From Helicobacter sp. NHP19-003 (GTDB taxonomy: Bacteria; Campylobacterota; Campylobacteria; Campylobacterales; Helicobacteraceae): 64,000 bases of DNA. The translations under genes were made by a program, and so were the position numbers. Position 1 is the first letter of the stretch. Each line of letters starts with the position of its first letter. Of this stretch, positions 21,165 to 29,795 are shown piece after piece. The notes under the pieces were generated by a model. The model saw only the letters and a program-made list of their open reading frames with translations, was not told where the DNA came from and searched no databases. Location of the stretch: the NCBI RefSeq assembly GCF_019703305.1, contig NZ_AP024814.1, positions 1,426,001 to 1,490,000 on the forward strand, given 5' to 3'.

Positions 21165-21529
21165 TGCGCCTAGACATGCAAAAAATCGGGCATTCTGTAA
21201 AATCCGTGGCATGTGCTTTTGAGGGCGTGCACCTGGACGGGCAGGTGCACCGAGTCGCCCCGAAGCTCTTTATGCTGGAGGGGCATTTGCACGGAGAGGT
21301 GCCCGTTGTGTGCGCGCGTAGTGCCGAAGTCTTTAACAAAACCTTGTCCCAAGATTTAAAGCTCTTGCTCTGTGATGGGGTGTTTGACCCTAAACAGAGT
21401 TTGGAGGGTTGGGGCGTGGATGCCCTAGACACCATGGAGTGTTTTGGCGGTGTCATTGATTTGGAGGATATTTTGCGCTCAGAGGTGCAGAGTATCCAAA
21501 CCGATTATCACTATTTAGACCAACCATAA
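21164..21529 (+). CDS. YceD/DUF177 family protein
   Basis: 121 residues from GTG at 21164, overlapping the ndk stop by one base. Position directly before rpmF is the normal place of the YceD (DUF177) family, whose members are linked to 23S rRNA accumulation. The region VVCARSAEVFNKTLSQDLKL and the acidic tail fit that family, although the cysteine pattern is weak. Function here rests mainly on synteny. Confidence 0.75.
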   Translation: MRLDMQKIGHSVKSVACAFEGVHLDGQVHRVAPKLFMLEGHLHGEVPVVCARSAEVFNKTLSQDLKLLLCDGVFDPKQSLEGWGVDALDTMECFGGVIDLEDILRSEVQSIQTDYHYLDQP

Positions 21530-21539
21530 AGGATAAAAA

Positions 21540-21689
21540 ATGGCAGTACCTGATAGACGCGTGAGTAAAACAAGGGCAAGAAAACGCCGTACCCACTACA
21601 CAGCCAAATTAGCCATGCCCACTAAAGGCAAGGACGGCAGCTGGAAATTGCCCCATTTTGTCAATCGATTCACAGGCAATTACAAATAG
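21540..21689 (+). CDS. rpmF: 50S ribosomal protein L32
   Basis: A 49-residue basic protein, [17 protein letters not shown] at its start and [15 protein letters not shown] after it, matching bacterial L32. It lacks the zinc-binding cysteines found in some L32 versions, as in other Helicobacter. AAAGGAT precedes the ATG. It stands between the YceD-like gene and plsX, the classical ribosome/fatty-acid gene junction. Confidence 0.95.
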   Translation: MAVPDRRVSKTRARKRRTHYTAKLAMPTKGKDGSWKLPHFVNRFTGNYK

Positions 21690-21695
21690 TCAGCG

Positions 21696-22721
21696 ATGAA
21701 AATCGTTGTTGACATGATGGGAGCGGACCTTGGGGTCTTACCTATTCTTGAGGGCGTTTCTAAGGCGTTGGCGAGCAAGGCGTTTGAGCCCATTTTAGTG
21801 GGCGATGCCAAGAAGGCAAAAGCGTTCATTTCTAAGGACTTGGCCTCTAAGGTGGAGGTCATTGACTGCCCCGACTTTATCCGTATGGAGGAGCAAGCCA
21901 CAGAGGCGCTCAAGCGCAAAGAGGCTTCCATTTTCGTGGGGATGGATATTTTAAAAAACGGGGCGGACGCTTTGGTTTCAGCCGGGCATAGCGGGGCGAC
22001 TATGGGGCTTGCCACGCTCAAACTCGGGCGCATTAAAGGCGTGAGCCGCCCCGCTTTGTGTACCCTGATGCCTTCTGTGGGTAAAAGGGCGAGTTTGTGC
22101 CTAGATGTGGGCGCGAACACCGATTGCAAGGCGGAATATCTTTTAGACTTCGCCATTTTGGGCTATGAGTATGCCAAAAGCGTTTTGGGATATGACAGCC
22201 CCACGGTGGGGCTTTTAGCCAATGGTGAAGAAGACAGCAAGGGCGATAGCCTCACCAAAGAAGCGTTTAAGCTCATCCACGACTACCCCCTATTTGCCGA
22301 AAATACATCCATTTTCAAGGGCAATGTGGAGGGCAACGACATTTTTGTCAACAGCGTGGATGTCGTGGTGTGCGATGGCTTTGTCGGTAACATTGTGCTC
22401 AAAACTACAGAGGGGGTCGCGGGCGCGATCGGCAGCATTTTTAAAACCACGATTAAGGAGCATTTCAGCGCTAAAATCGGGGCGTTTCTTTTAAAAGAGG
22501 CCTTTGGCACGCTCAAGCAAAAGACCGACTACGCCGAATATGGCGGCGCGCCGCTCTTGGGCGTGAACAAAACAGTCATCATCAGCCACGGTAAAAGCAA
22601 TGCGCGGGCGATTGAGTGCGCCATTTACCAAGCGATTCGGGCGAAGGAAAGCGGTGTGGTCCAAAAAATGGCACAAGCCTTTAGCCATAAAAACCCCACA
22701 GAGTCTACAGCTTCAAATTAA
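21696..22721 (+). CDS. plsX: phosphate acyltransferase
   Basis: 341 residues with the PlsX start [20 protein letters not shown], the middle [21 protein letters not shown] and [18 protein letters not shown]. PlsX converts acyl-ACP to acyl-phosphate, which PlsY uses to begin phospholipid synthesis. It is a peripheral inner-membrane enzyme. It lies 6 bp after rpmF and 9 bp before fabH, so membrane lipid genes are co-expressed with a ribosomal protein gene. Length is normal. Confidence 0.96.
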   Translation: MKIVVDMMGADLGVLPILEGVSKALASKAFEPILVGDAKKAKAFISKDLASKVEVIDCPDFIRMEEQATEALKRKEASIFVGMDILKNGADALVSAGHSGATMGLATLKLGRIKGVSRPALCTLMPSVGKRASLCLDVGANTDCKAEYLLDFAILGYEYAKSVLGYDSPTVGLLANGEEDSKGDSLTKEAFKLIHDYPLFAENTSIFKGNVEGNDIFVNSVDVVVCDGFVGNIVLKTTEGVAGAIGSIFKTTIKEHFSAKIGAFLLKEAFGTLKQKTDYAEYGGAPLLGVNKTVIISHGKSNARAIECAIYQAIRAKESGVVQKMAQAFSHKNPTESTASN

Positions 22722-22730
22722 AGGATTTTC

Positions 22731-23723
22731 ATGCCCTATGCAATGTTGCGCTCAGTGGCTTCGTATGTGCCTGCAAATTGTGTCCCCAACAGCGCCTTTG
22801 AGGGGCTTTTAGACACCACGGACGAGTGGATACAAAAGCGCACAGGGATCAAGACCCGCTATTTTGCCAGCCCTAAGGAAAAGAGCAGCGATTTAGGCGT
22901 GCGTGCCGCAAAGCTAGCCATCGAGCGGGCAGGTTTGAAGAAAGAGGACATTGATTTGGTCTTGGTCGGCACCTTGAGCCCCGATTATGTCGCCATGCCC
23001 TCCACTGCTTGCGGTCTAAGCGCCAAATTAGGCTTAGAAAACACGCCCAGCATGGACTTGATTGCTGCTTGCAGTGGGTTTATCTATTTGCTCGCCACCG
23101 CTAAGGCGTTTGTGGAAAGCGGCATGTATGAAAATGTGCTGATCGTGGGGGCAGAGAAGTGTAGCAGTGTTTTAGATTTTAGCGATCGCTCCACTTGTGT
23201 GTTGTTTGGGGATGGGGCGGGGGCGTGTGTGATCTCACCCACTGAGGATATTAAAAAGAGCATCTTAGATGTTAAAATTGCCGCCAATGGCAACTTTGGC
23301 GACTACCTTTACACTCCAAGAAACATTAAGGGCAGTGCCTTTTGCCCCGGGCATGAGGACAGCCAGGCACTGCACATGAAGGGCAATGAAATTTTCAAGC
23401 TTGCCATCAAAACTTTGCTCAAAGATGTGGAGGAAATCCTCCAAGCCAACGCCATCACCCCAGAACAGATCGCCTATTTCATCCCCCACCAAGCAAATTT
23501 ACGCATCATCCAAGCGGTGCAAAACCAACTCGCCTTTAAAGAGGATCAAGTGGTCTTGACCGTGCAAAAATACGGCAACACTTCGGCTGCCAGCATCCCT
23601 ATGGCGATGAACGACATTTTTGAACAAGGCAAGCTCAAAACGGGCGATTTGATGCTCTTAGATGCCTTTGGCGGTGGCCTCACTTGGGGCTCTGCGTTGG
23701 TGTATTTTGGAGAAAAAGCATAG
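22731..23723 (+). CDS. fabH: 3-oxoacyl-ACP synthase III
   Basis: 330 residues with the Cys-His-Asn triad: [31 protein letters not shown] and [14 protein letters not shown]. FabH condenses acetyl-CoA with malonyl-ACP, the first step of each fatty acid. The C-terminal glycine-rich [17 protein letters not shown] is typical. The last three codons and the stop (GAAAAAGCATAG) also form the left arm and loop of a hairpin at 23712-23730, and the stop codon lies within the first copy of a 17-bp tandem repeat. Confidence 0.97.
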   Translation: MPYAMLRSVASYVPANCVPNSAFEGLLDTTDEWIQKRTGIKTRYFASPKEKSSDLGVRAAKLAIERAGLKKEDIDLVLVGTLSPDYVAMPSTACGLSAKLGLENTPSMDLIAACSGFIYLLATAKAFVESGMYENVLIVGAEKCSSVLDFSDRSTCVLFGDGAGACVISPTEDIKKSILDVKIAANGNFGDYLYTPRNIKGSAFCPGHEDSQALHMKGNEIFKLAIKTLLKDVEEILQANAITPEQIAYFIPHQANLRIIQAVQNQLAFKEDQVVLTVQKYGNTSAASIPMAMNDIFEQGKLKTGDLMLLDAFGGGLTWGSALVYFGEKA

Positions 23724-23733
23724 CTTTTTCTTT
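23712..23733 (+). terminator. hairpin at the fabH stop, candidate terminator
   Basis: GAAAAAGC and GCTTTTTC face each other across ATA, followed by CTTT-rich sequence. The stem is AT-rich, so its strength as a terminator is uncertain. The right arm is what has been multiplied in the tandem repeat that follows. Confidence 0.45.
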
Positions 23734-23794
23734 AGCATAGCTTTTTCTTTAGCATAGCTTTTTCTTTAGCATAGCTTTTTCTTTAGCATAGCTT
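23717..23794. repeat. 17-bp tandem repeat, four perfect copies plus a partial copy
   Basis: The unit AGCATAGCTTTTTCTTT occurs at 23717, 23734, 23751 and 23768 without a mismatch, then a truncated copy at 23785. Degenerate relatives (GTAGCTTTTTC, GTATAGTCTTTTC, AGCATAGTTTTTTC) continue to about 23912. Perfect identity suggests recent slippage or unequal crossing-over. It starts inside the end of fabH. Confidence 0.9.
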
Positions 23795-23938
23795 GTCCAA
23801 GCAGGCGTAGCCTGCCCATGAAAGGTGTAGCTTTTTCATGAAAAGCGTAGCTTTTTCTTTGGCGCAACTTGTCTACAAAGGTATAGTCTTTTCTTTAGCA
23901 TAGTTTTTTCTTCACCACTCGCGTGGCTCTATCCGAAC

Positions 23939-24459
23939 ATGGTGGGGGCGAGCTTTGCGTATCAAAGTTTTGAGCCCGCTTTGCGTGAATTTGTAAAAAA
24001 TTTTGACATGTTGCCTTTAAAACTCTTTTCCTTTGAACTCAAAAAAGAGATCACTTTGGGCACTTTAGGGAATGTTGCTTTCAAGCCATCAGTAACAGCT
24101 TTCGGGCACATGGGGGGTATTTGGTGGTCGAGAAACTAGACACCGCCGACAACGACTTAACAGATCTGCTCAAAACGCCTACACGCTAGCTTTGGCATTG
24201 GGTCATTTTGTTAAACATTCACGACATGTCTAAAAGCCAAGTGCTTTTAAACGCCGGTTTTAAAGACAATTTAGACCACACGATGCTAACAGAATTGTCT
24301 AAGAAAAGCTCCAATTTTAGGCAGTTTTTAGAGACCTTGAACCTTTACCACAAAACAATCGAGGCAAATATGAGCGATCAAACAAGCTTCCAAGCTTTTG
24401 ATGGTGTCTTAAGCCCTGAAAACCTCGAGGACTATGTCAAGATGGAGATTTTTAAGTAA
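23939..24459 (+). pseudogene. decayed gene of unknown family
   Basis: Coding-like sequence is spread over frames. 23939-24117 gives MVGASFAYQSFEPALREF onward to AFGHMGG; one more G in the six at 24112-24117 would continue it as YLVVEKLDTADNDLTDLLK. A different frame then gives AYTLALALGHFVKHS, and 24208-24459 gives NIHDMSKSQVLLNAGF through to ENLEDYVKMEIFK. At least two shifts and a stop separate them. I do not recognise the protein. It lies between the fabH repeat and the transposon, 130 bp left of the insertion site. Confidence 0.5.
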
Positions 24460-24588
24460 GAGCCCCAAGAGGACTAGTCCACTTTAACCCATAACCTATG
24501 AAAGGAACGGTGCATGTTGAACACTTTACCCCCTTAAAAAAGGGCACACCTTTAAGGATTTCGGTTTTGGTCGGTTGCAAGAAGTAAA

Positions 24589-24596
24589 AATAAAAT
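24589..24596. repeat. left copy of 8-bp target-site duplication
   Basis: AATAAAAT directly abuts the left end of the transposon; the same eight bases follow its right end at 28236. Eight base pairs is the usual duplication size for the IS1595 family. Confidence 0.9.
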
Positions 24597-24624
24597 GGCT
24601 ATATTTGTAAAAAGTATTGATTTT
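24597..24624 (+). repeat. left terminal inverted repeat of the transposon
   Basis: Begins GGCTATATTTGTAAAAAG and continues to 24624. It matches the reverse complement of 28208-28235 at 27 of 28 positions. The -35-like TTGATT of the transposase promoter lies inside it. Confidence 0.93.
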
Positions 24625-24645
24625 AACTAAAAAATTTGCTATACT
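24617..24645 (+). promoter_or_regulatory. transposase promoter partly inside the left inverted repeat
   Basis: TTGATT (24617-24622), a 17-bp spacer, then TGC-TATACT with the -10 box at 24640-24645. Spacing is ideal for a sigma-70-type promoter and the TGn makes an extended -10. The overlap with the inverted repeat would let transposase binding repress its own transcription. Confidence 0.6.
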
Positions 24646-24679
24646 GACCTTAGTTAAATTCCTTGACAAGGGCTTTGAA

Positions 24680-25691
24680 ATGCCTAGCAACGCAAATGAG
24701 TTAGAGATTGTTAAACGACTCTTTAATGGTCTAACAGATCAAGATAAGAAAACCTTTTTAAAGACTATTAGAAGCAAGGAAAATTCTCAAATTAAGACAC
24801 CTATTCAAAAAGCAATTAAAGAGTGTCCACATTGTAAATCTGTTAAGTTTGTCAAGAATGGCAAGAAAGACAATAGACAGAGATTTATGTGCAAGACATG
24901 CAAAAGGACTTTTACCCACACTAACAACACTATTCTTTTTAGCACCAAAAAAGACATTAAGATTTGGCAACAATTCGTCCACTGTATGGTGGCAAAATAT
25001 TCACTGAGAAAAACTGCCAAGATTTGTAATATCGATGTGACAACAGCATTTTATTGGCGACACAAAATTTTAGATGCCTTGCAAAGCATACAAGATGGAA
25101 TAGAACTAAATGGCATCGTAGAAGCTGATGAAACTTACTTCCCTCTTTCGTTTAAAGGACATCATAAAAATTTTAAGTTGCCATGCTTGGCTAAAAAACG
25201 AGGCACACAAGCAACTAAGCGTGGGTCATCTAAAGAACAAGTTTGTGTAACAAGTAGAGTGAATTTAGACGGAAAATCTATCGCCAGGGTTTCCAATTTT
25301 GGCAAACCTAAAATTAAAGACCTAGAGAGAGTTTTAGGCGATAGGATCGCCAAAGAGAGTGTTTTTGCAACAGATGGTTTCAGAGCCTATTTGAAACTTG
25401 CAAACGGTATGGAACTAAGCCATATTAGAATACCTAAAAAAACATAAACTAGGCTCTTTTAACATCCAAACCATCAATAGTGAGCATAGTCATCTAAAAG
25501 ATATGATCAAACACAAATTCAAAGGCATAGCTACCAAATACCTAGATAATCACCTTGTCTATCACAACTTTGTAAATTTTGCAAAAGAGGATCCCAAAGA
25601 AACGATCTTGTTTAAACACATACAAAACAGCGAATGCATTAGCTTGAGCAAAGAGATTTCTAAGAGAGAGTGTTTGGGGTTAGTGGGGTAA
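24680..25691 (+). pseudogene. IS1595-family transposase, one frameshift in an A7 run
   Basis: About 337 codons in two frames. 24680-25447 has a zinc ribbon (CPHCKSVKFVKNG ... CKTCKRTF), a helix-turn-helix region (YSLRKTAKICNIDVTTAFYW) and two catalytic aspartates (VEADETYF, FATDGFRAYLKL). After seven A at 25436-25442 the frame breaks. Reading with one A fewer gives KKHKLGSFNIQTINSEHSHLK, which has the third catalytic Glu and the Lys, then GIATKYLDNHLVYHNF to 25691. The start at ATG 24680 is preferred over the TTG at 24617, which lies inside the inverted repeat. Going from the first to the second frame needs loss of one base, so a standard -1 ribosomal shift does not fit; transcript slippage on A7 could. 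Confidence 0.85.
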
Positions 25692-25692
25692 A

Positions 25693-28122
25693 ATGGCAAA
25701 CGAGCAACAAACTATGAATAAGTTGAGGGATTTTATCTCCGGTAAAGAAATTAGGGAAAGCCCTGAAGAGAAAGAGGCGGTGCAACCATTTTTAAAGATA
25801 CTCCACGAAGACTATGGTTATCCAAAAAATCTTTTGCAAGCACACCCGCAATACAGAGTCAAGGCAAGCCCATCTGACAAAAAAGGTTATCCCATTGACA
25901 TTGCTGTTTTTGAAACAATACAGAATGAGAAAAAACTAAAAATTGTCGTGGAGTGCAAGAAAAAAGATAGAAAAGATGGAATAGAACAACTAAAAAGTTA
26001 TCTGAAATTTTGCGAAGCGCGCATAGGCATTTGGTTTAATGGTGAGGAAAGTGTCTATATCCAAAAGATAGAGAAGTCTGGGAATATCGTTTTTGAAGAA
26101 ATAAGTGCTTTTCCCAAGCACAATGAAAAATTAAGCGAGATAGGAAAGTATCTAAGAAAAGATTTAAAACCCACGCACAACTTAAAAGAAATTTTTAAAG
26201 AGATTAGGGGGCGGATTGTCGCTAACAGCACGGGCGTGAATCGAGACGAACAAATCGCCAAAGAGATGATTTTATTGATCCTTTGTAAAATTTACGATGA
26301 GCGTTTTACGGCTAATGACAAAATGGTAAGATTTAGAGCATCTGTAGATGAAAGTGATAAAGAAGTCAGGGATAGGATCGACGAACTTTTTGCAGACATA
26401 CAGCAAAAATACGATGATGTTTTAAACAAACAAGACACCATAACCTTTGATAGCAAAACCCTAAAATTAGTGGTGGGCAAACTCCAAAATATCTGTATCA
26501 CTGAAACCGACAGAGACAGCGTGGGGGATGCGTTTGAAGTTTTTATAGGATACTCGTTAAAAGGTTCTCAAGGGCAGTTTTTTACACCCAAAAATGTAGT
26601 TAGGCTGATGGTAGAAATTGTCGCGCCAGACAAAAAGCACACCATCATCGATCCAGCGTGTGGGAGTTGTGGGTTTTTGGTTGAGTCATTAAAATACCTT
26701 TGGCACACCCTAGATAAAACCATTGAAAACGAAATTTCTAGAGCCGAAGAAAAGATGGCTTTGGCGATCAAAAATATTAGAGGGATTGAAAAAGACAGCT
26801 TTTTAACAAAAGTGGGTAAAGCCTATATGACCATTTTAGGCGATGGCAAGGGGGGTATCTTTTGTGAAGATAGCTTGGAATTGCCTAAAAATTGGGGTGA
26901 GCTCACAAAAAGCCAAATCAAATTAGAAAGCTTTGATCTCTCTTTTTCAAACCCACCCTTTGGAAAAGATATCAAAGTAACGGGCAAGGATAAACTAGCC
27001 CAATATGCTTTGAATTTAAATAAAAAAGAAGGCAATGTTTCCACACTGTTTTTAGAAAGGAATTTACAACTTTTAAAAAAGGGGGGCAGATTGGCGATCA
27101 TTTTGCCCGAAACCTACTTCCACGCTCCCAGCACGAGATATGTCAGAGAGTTTTTAACCCAACACAATATCGAGTGGCTCATCGATATCCCCCACAACAC
27201 ATTTAGACCCCACAACAATGCTAAGTGCATTATCTTAATCCTTCAAAAGGACACAAAACAACAAAAATTTATCAATATGGCTGTAGCTGAATTTGCAGGG
27301 CACGATCACAATGGCAAGGCGATTTATCATGTTGATGGCAGTGTCAAAGACGACACGCCGACAATCATTGATGAAGTGAGGGGAAGGACAGATGAAAAGA
27401 AATACACCTTTGAAGTAGAGGCGCATAAGGTGATTGCAAGCGATATTTTGATTCCTAGATACTTTTGGAAAAGTAAAGAACTTGAGATCGCAGACATTGC
27501 CCATAGAAAAAATCTAAACATGGTTTCTTTGCAAGAGTTGATCGATCATGCGTGTATTAGTTTTTTTGACGGGCATGGATCGCCTAAGGGGGAGCTAAAG
27601 GGTGAGGGTTCAATCCCTTACATAAGAGTTAAGGACATTGTAAATTGGCAGATTTACAAAGACCCTACAGCCATGATTCCTACAAGCGAATACGATAGAC
27701 TTTTTTCTAAGGCTAAACAACTCAAGCCAAAAGACATCTTATTTGTCAAACGGGGGAGTTACAGAATAGGCAGCGTGGCCATGGTTTCTCCAAACGACAC
27801 ACATGTTATTCTGACAAGGGAAATATTAGTTCTTAGAGTGAATACACAAAGTGCTACCAAGCAATATGGAATGACGCCCGAATATTTGTTATACGCGATG
27901 TCTCATGTGATCACTTATAAGCAACTTGAAAATAAAATTTTTATAGACACGACTTTACCAAACATTGCCGATAGATGGAAAGAGCTACAAATCCCCATCC
28001 CTAGAGATGCTAGCCAGCTAGAGCAAATCACGAAAAAAGTCAAAAGTGCCATCACTAAACAGTGGGGATTTTTAAATATAGTTGATACTTTAAAAAATCA
28101 CAACGATGTTTTCTATACTTGA
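25693..28122 (+). CDS. single-chain restriction-modification-like protein: PD-ExK, N6-adenine methylase and TRD (transposon passenger)
   Basis: 809 residues. Residues 1-150 look like the HsdR N-terminal nuclease fold: GYPIDIAVFE (Asp69) then KIVVECKKK (Glu87, Lys89), and GIEQLKSYLKFC. About 170-310 is helical like the HsdM N-terminus. At 320 comes IIDPACGSCGFL (SAM motif I; the usual second-to-last Gly pair reads CG) and near 420 SNPPFG (catalytic NPPF). From about 590 the sequence resembles an HsdS half: SIPYIRVKDIV, KPKDILFVKRGSYRIG and LENKIFIDTTLPNIADRWKELQIPIP. Layout R-M-S in one chain resembles type IIG enzymes. The ATG is one base after the transposase stop, so translation is probably coupled. 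Cleavage activity is inferred only. Confidence 0.85.
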   Translation: MANEQQTMNKLRDFISGKEIRESPEEKEAVQPFLKILHEDYGYPKNLLQAHPQYRVKASPSDKKGYPIDIAVFETIQNEKKLKIVVECKKKDRKDGIEQLKSYLKFCEARIGIWFNGEESVYIQKIEKSGNIVFEEISAFPKHNEKLSEIGKYLRKDLKPTHNLKEIFKEIRGRIVANSTGVNRDEQIAKEMILLILCKIYDERFTANDKMVRFRASVDESDKEVRDRIDELFADIQQKYDDVLNKQDTITFDSKTLKLVVGKLQNICITETDRDSVGDAFEVFIGYSLKGSQGQFFTPKNVVRLMVEIVAPDKKHTIIDPACGSCGFLVESLKYLWHTLDKTIENEISRAEEKMALAIKNIRGIEKDSFLTKVGKAYMTILGDGKGGIFCEDSLELPKNWGELTKSQIKLESFDLSFSNPPFGKDIKVTGKDKLAQYALNLNKKEGNVSTLFLERNLQLLKKGGRLAIILPETYFHAPSTRYVREFLTQHNIEWLIDIPHNTFRPHNNAKCIILILQKDTKQQKFINMAVAEFAGHDHNGKAIYHVDGSVKDDTPTIIDEVRGRTDEKKYTFEVEAHKVIASDILIPRYFWKSKELEIADIAHRKNLNMVSLQELIDHACISFFDGHGSPKGELKGEGSIPYIRVKDIVNWQIYKDPTAMIPTSEYDRLFSKAKQLKPKDILFVKRGSYRIGSVAMVSPNDTHVILTREILVLRVNTQSATKQYGMTPEYLLYAMSHVITYKQLENKIFIDTTLPNIADRWKELQIPIPRDASQLEQITKKVKSAITKQWGFLNIVDTLKNHNDVFYT

Positions 28123-28207
28123 GTTGTTAATATATGGGTTAGGTGTTGTTATTAACATCGAAGAGTGGTGCAGATGGTGATCGGTTTTTCCTCATCTAAC
28201 TCTTTAA

Positions 28208-28235
28208 AAAATCAATACTTTTTACAAATACAGCC
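28208..28235 (-). repeat. right terminal inverted repeat of the transposon
   Basis: The reverse complement begins GGCTGTATTTGTAAAAAG and pairs with the left end at 24597-24624 with one mismatch. The 86 bp between the passenger stop and this repeat hold no gene. Confidence 0.93.
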
Positions 28236-28243
28236 AATAAAAT
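28236..28243. repeat. right copy of 8-bp target-site duplication
   Basis: AATAAAAT, identical to 24589-24596 on the other side of the transposon. Confidence 0.9.
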
Positions 28244-28264
28244 TTAAAATAAATTTAGGAGAAA

Positions 28265-28426
28265 ATGATGGCGATTACACATATAGAACTTAAGGGCCAA
28301 CACCTCCATGTCTATGGAGAGAAAAACAAAATATTTTATGCGACCGGCGTTAGTCCAAGCGATAAATTGTTGGGGTTTACAGCTAGCTCTTTTACTTTAA
28401 AAAAAGGGCAATATACAGTAACTTAA
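28265..28426 (+). pseudogene. small protein gene beside the transposon, probably shortened by a stop
   Basis: ATG at 28265 (a second at 28268) follows TAGGAGAAA, a good ribosome-binding site. It encodes MAITHIELKGQHLHVYGEKN and on to KKGQYTVT before TAA at 28424. The same frame continues DEKGKTTGSRHTP and then stops properly; reading the TAA as TAT would give QYTVTYDEKGKTTGSR, which resembles small repeat-type proteins ending YDEKG..GSR that I recall only vaguely. The transposon sits 22 bp upstream of the start codon, between it and any former promoter. The region from 28427 to the aspC stop has two hairpins (28507-28521 and 28548-28561) without T runs. Confidence 0.5.
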
Positions 28427-28646
28427 GATGAAAAAGGCAAAACCACCGGCTCACGCCATACACCTTAATATGGGGAGCTCTAAGCCCCACTTAGGGCACA
28501 CTTTGAGGTAGCTGGGCTACCCCAGCATAGACTAACTTTGAAAAGAAGGGGCGACAGCCCCCCAAAGGTGTATTCACCCCACCAATGCTTACAAATCCCC
28601 AAAACACGAGGCGATACAAGTTAGCCCCCTTTAAGCACAAAGCCCC

Positions 28647-29795
28647 CTAAGCCATGAATTTTTTAAGCCGCTCTAAGCCCGCCTTGATTTGTTCTAAAGA
28701 ACAAGCGTAAGACATGCGCACAAAGCCCTCAACTCCAAAAGCAATGCCGGGCACGAGTGCCACGCCCTGCTCTGCTAAGAGTTTTTGACAAAACTCCATA
28801 GAGTTTTGCCCGGGGATTTTGATCCACAAATAAAACGCCCCCTGTGGCTTCAAGGTGCTAAGGCCTTTAATTTCATTGAGTCCCGCATAAGCCATATCGC
28901 GGCGCTCTTTAAAGGCAAGGCGCATGTTTTCAATGTCTTGGTCGGCACAACCTTGCAGGGCGGCTAAAGAGGCTTTTTGGGCGATGGAATTGATGTTAGA
29001 AGTGCTGTGGCTTTGCAAGGCGAGCATGTGTTTTAACAAAGCCTTGTCTTTCGTGGCTAAATAACCCACACGCCAGCCGGTCATGCTCAAGGCTTTGCTA
29101 AGGCCATTGATGGTGATCGTGCGCTCTAATTGCCCTTCAAGCGCGCCAAAAGAGCACATAGAGCCCTCATACACGAGTTTTTCATAAATTTCATCGCTTA
29201 AGACCCACACCTTCGTGTTTTTGAGTACCTCTGCTAGGGCTTGCAACTCGGCTTTGGTGTAGATCATGCCTGTGGGGTTGGAGGGGGTGGTGAGCACCAG
29301 CATTTTGGTTTTAGGGGTTAGGGCTTGTTGCAGTTGCTCTGGGGTGATTTTAAATTCCGTGGCAGCATCGGTGGGCAAGAAGACATTTTTACCCCCGCTG
29401 TAGGTTACAAGCTCGGGGTAACTCACCCAATAGGGCGCAGGGATGATGGCCTCATCGCCGGGGTTGATGAGGGCCTGAAAGGCGTTGAACAGGCATTGTT
29501 TCGCCCCATTGCTCACCATGACCTCGTCTGCGGTGTAGTGCAAGCCACTTTCCTTTTGAAATTTTTGGGCGATGGCTTGCAACAATTCGGGGATGCCCTT
29601 CACGGCTGTGTATTTGCTAAAACCCGCATCGATCGCCGCCTTGGCCGCCTCTTTCACGCAAGGGGGGGTGTCAAAGTCGGGCTCGCCCGCGCTGAAACTT
29701 AAAATGTCCCTGCCCTGCGCCTTCAACTCCTGTGCCAGCGTGGTGATGGCGATGGTCTGCGAAGGGGCGATTCTCGTGATTCTGTCTGCGTACAT
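28647..29795 (-). CDS. aspC: aspartate aminotransferase
   Basis: 382 residues of the fold-type I aminotransferase class: MYADRITRIAPSQTIAI at the start, SAGEPDFDTPP, the PAPYWVSYPE and TTPSNPTGMIY stretches, the aspartate binding the pyridine nitrogen in VLSDEIYEKL, and the PLP lysine in NGLSKALSMTGWRVGY. It interconverts aspartate/2-oxoglutarate and oxaloacetate/glutamate in the cytoplasm. The stop of accC at 29795 coincides with its start region (one-base overlap), so aspC is the last gene of the accB-accC-aspC unit. Confidence 0.93.
   Translation of the reverse strand: MYADRITRIAPSQTIAITTLAQELKAQGRDILSFSAGEPDFDTPPCVKEAAKAAIDAGFSKYTAVKGIPELLQAIAQKFQKESGLHYTADEVMVSNGAKQCLFNAFQALINPGDEAIIPAPYWVSYPELVTYSGGKNVFLPTDAATEFKITPEQLQQALTPKTKMLVLTTPSNPTGMIYTKAELQALAEVLKNTKVWVLSDEIYEKLVYEGSMCSFGALEGQLERTITINGLSKALSMTGWRVGYLATKDKALLKHMLALQSHSTSNINSIAQKASLAALQGCADQDIENMRLAFKERRDMAYAGLNEIKGLSTLKPQGAFYLWIKIPGQNSMEFCQKLLAEQGVALVPGIAFGVEGFVRMSYACSLEQIKAGLERLKKFMA

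Larger units (their letters stand above)
24597..28235 (+). mobile_element. IS1595-type transposon carrying a restriction-modification-like passenger gene
   Basis: The 3,639-bp element has near-perfect 28-bp inverted ends (24597-24624 and 28208-28235; one mismatch at position 5, both beginning GGCT) and is flanked by the 8-bp repeat AATAAAAT. It carries a transposase (24680-25691) and, one base after the transposase stop, an 809-residue nuclease/methylase/specificity-like protein (25693-28122). Both genes point right. Its base composition is clearly AT-richer than the chromosome around it, pointing to arrival from a lower-GC donor. IS1595-family elements with passenger genes are known; this combination is discussed in the findings. 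The intact ends and duplication suggest a fairly recent insertion. Confidence 0.92.

Noticed and set aside
23717..23912. Tandem repeat considered as a CRISPR array
   Set aside because: Units are 17 bp and abut each other directly with no unique spacers, and no cas genes are near.
24500..24589. Short ORF (about 29 codons, MKGTVHVEHFTPLKKGTPL) left of the transposon, and a frame that reads through the empty site
   Set aside because: Too short, no recognisable product; reading through the joined target site gives a sensible-looking but unsupported peptide.
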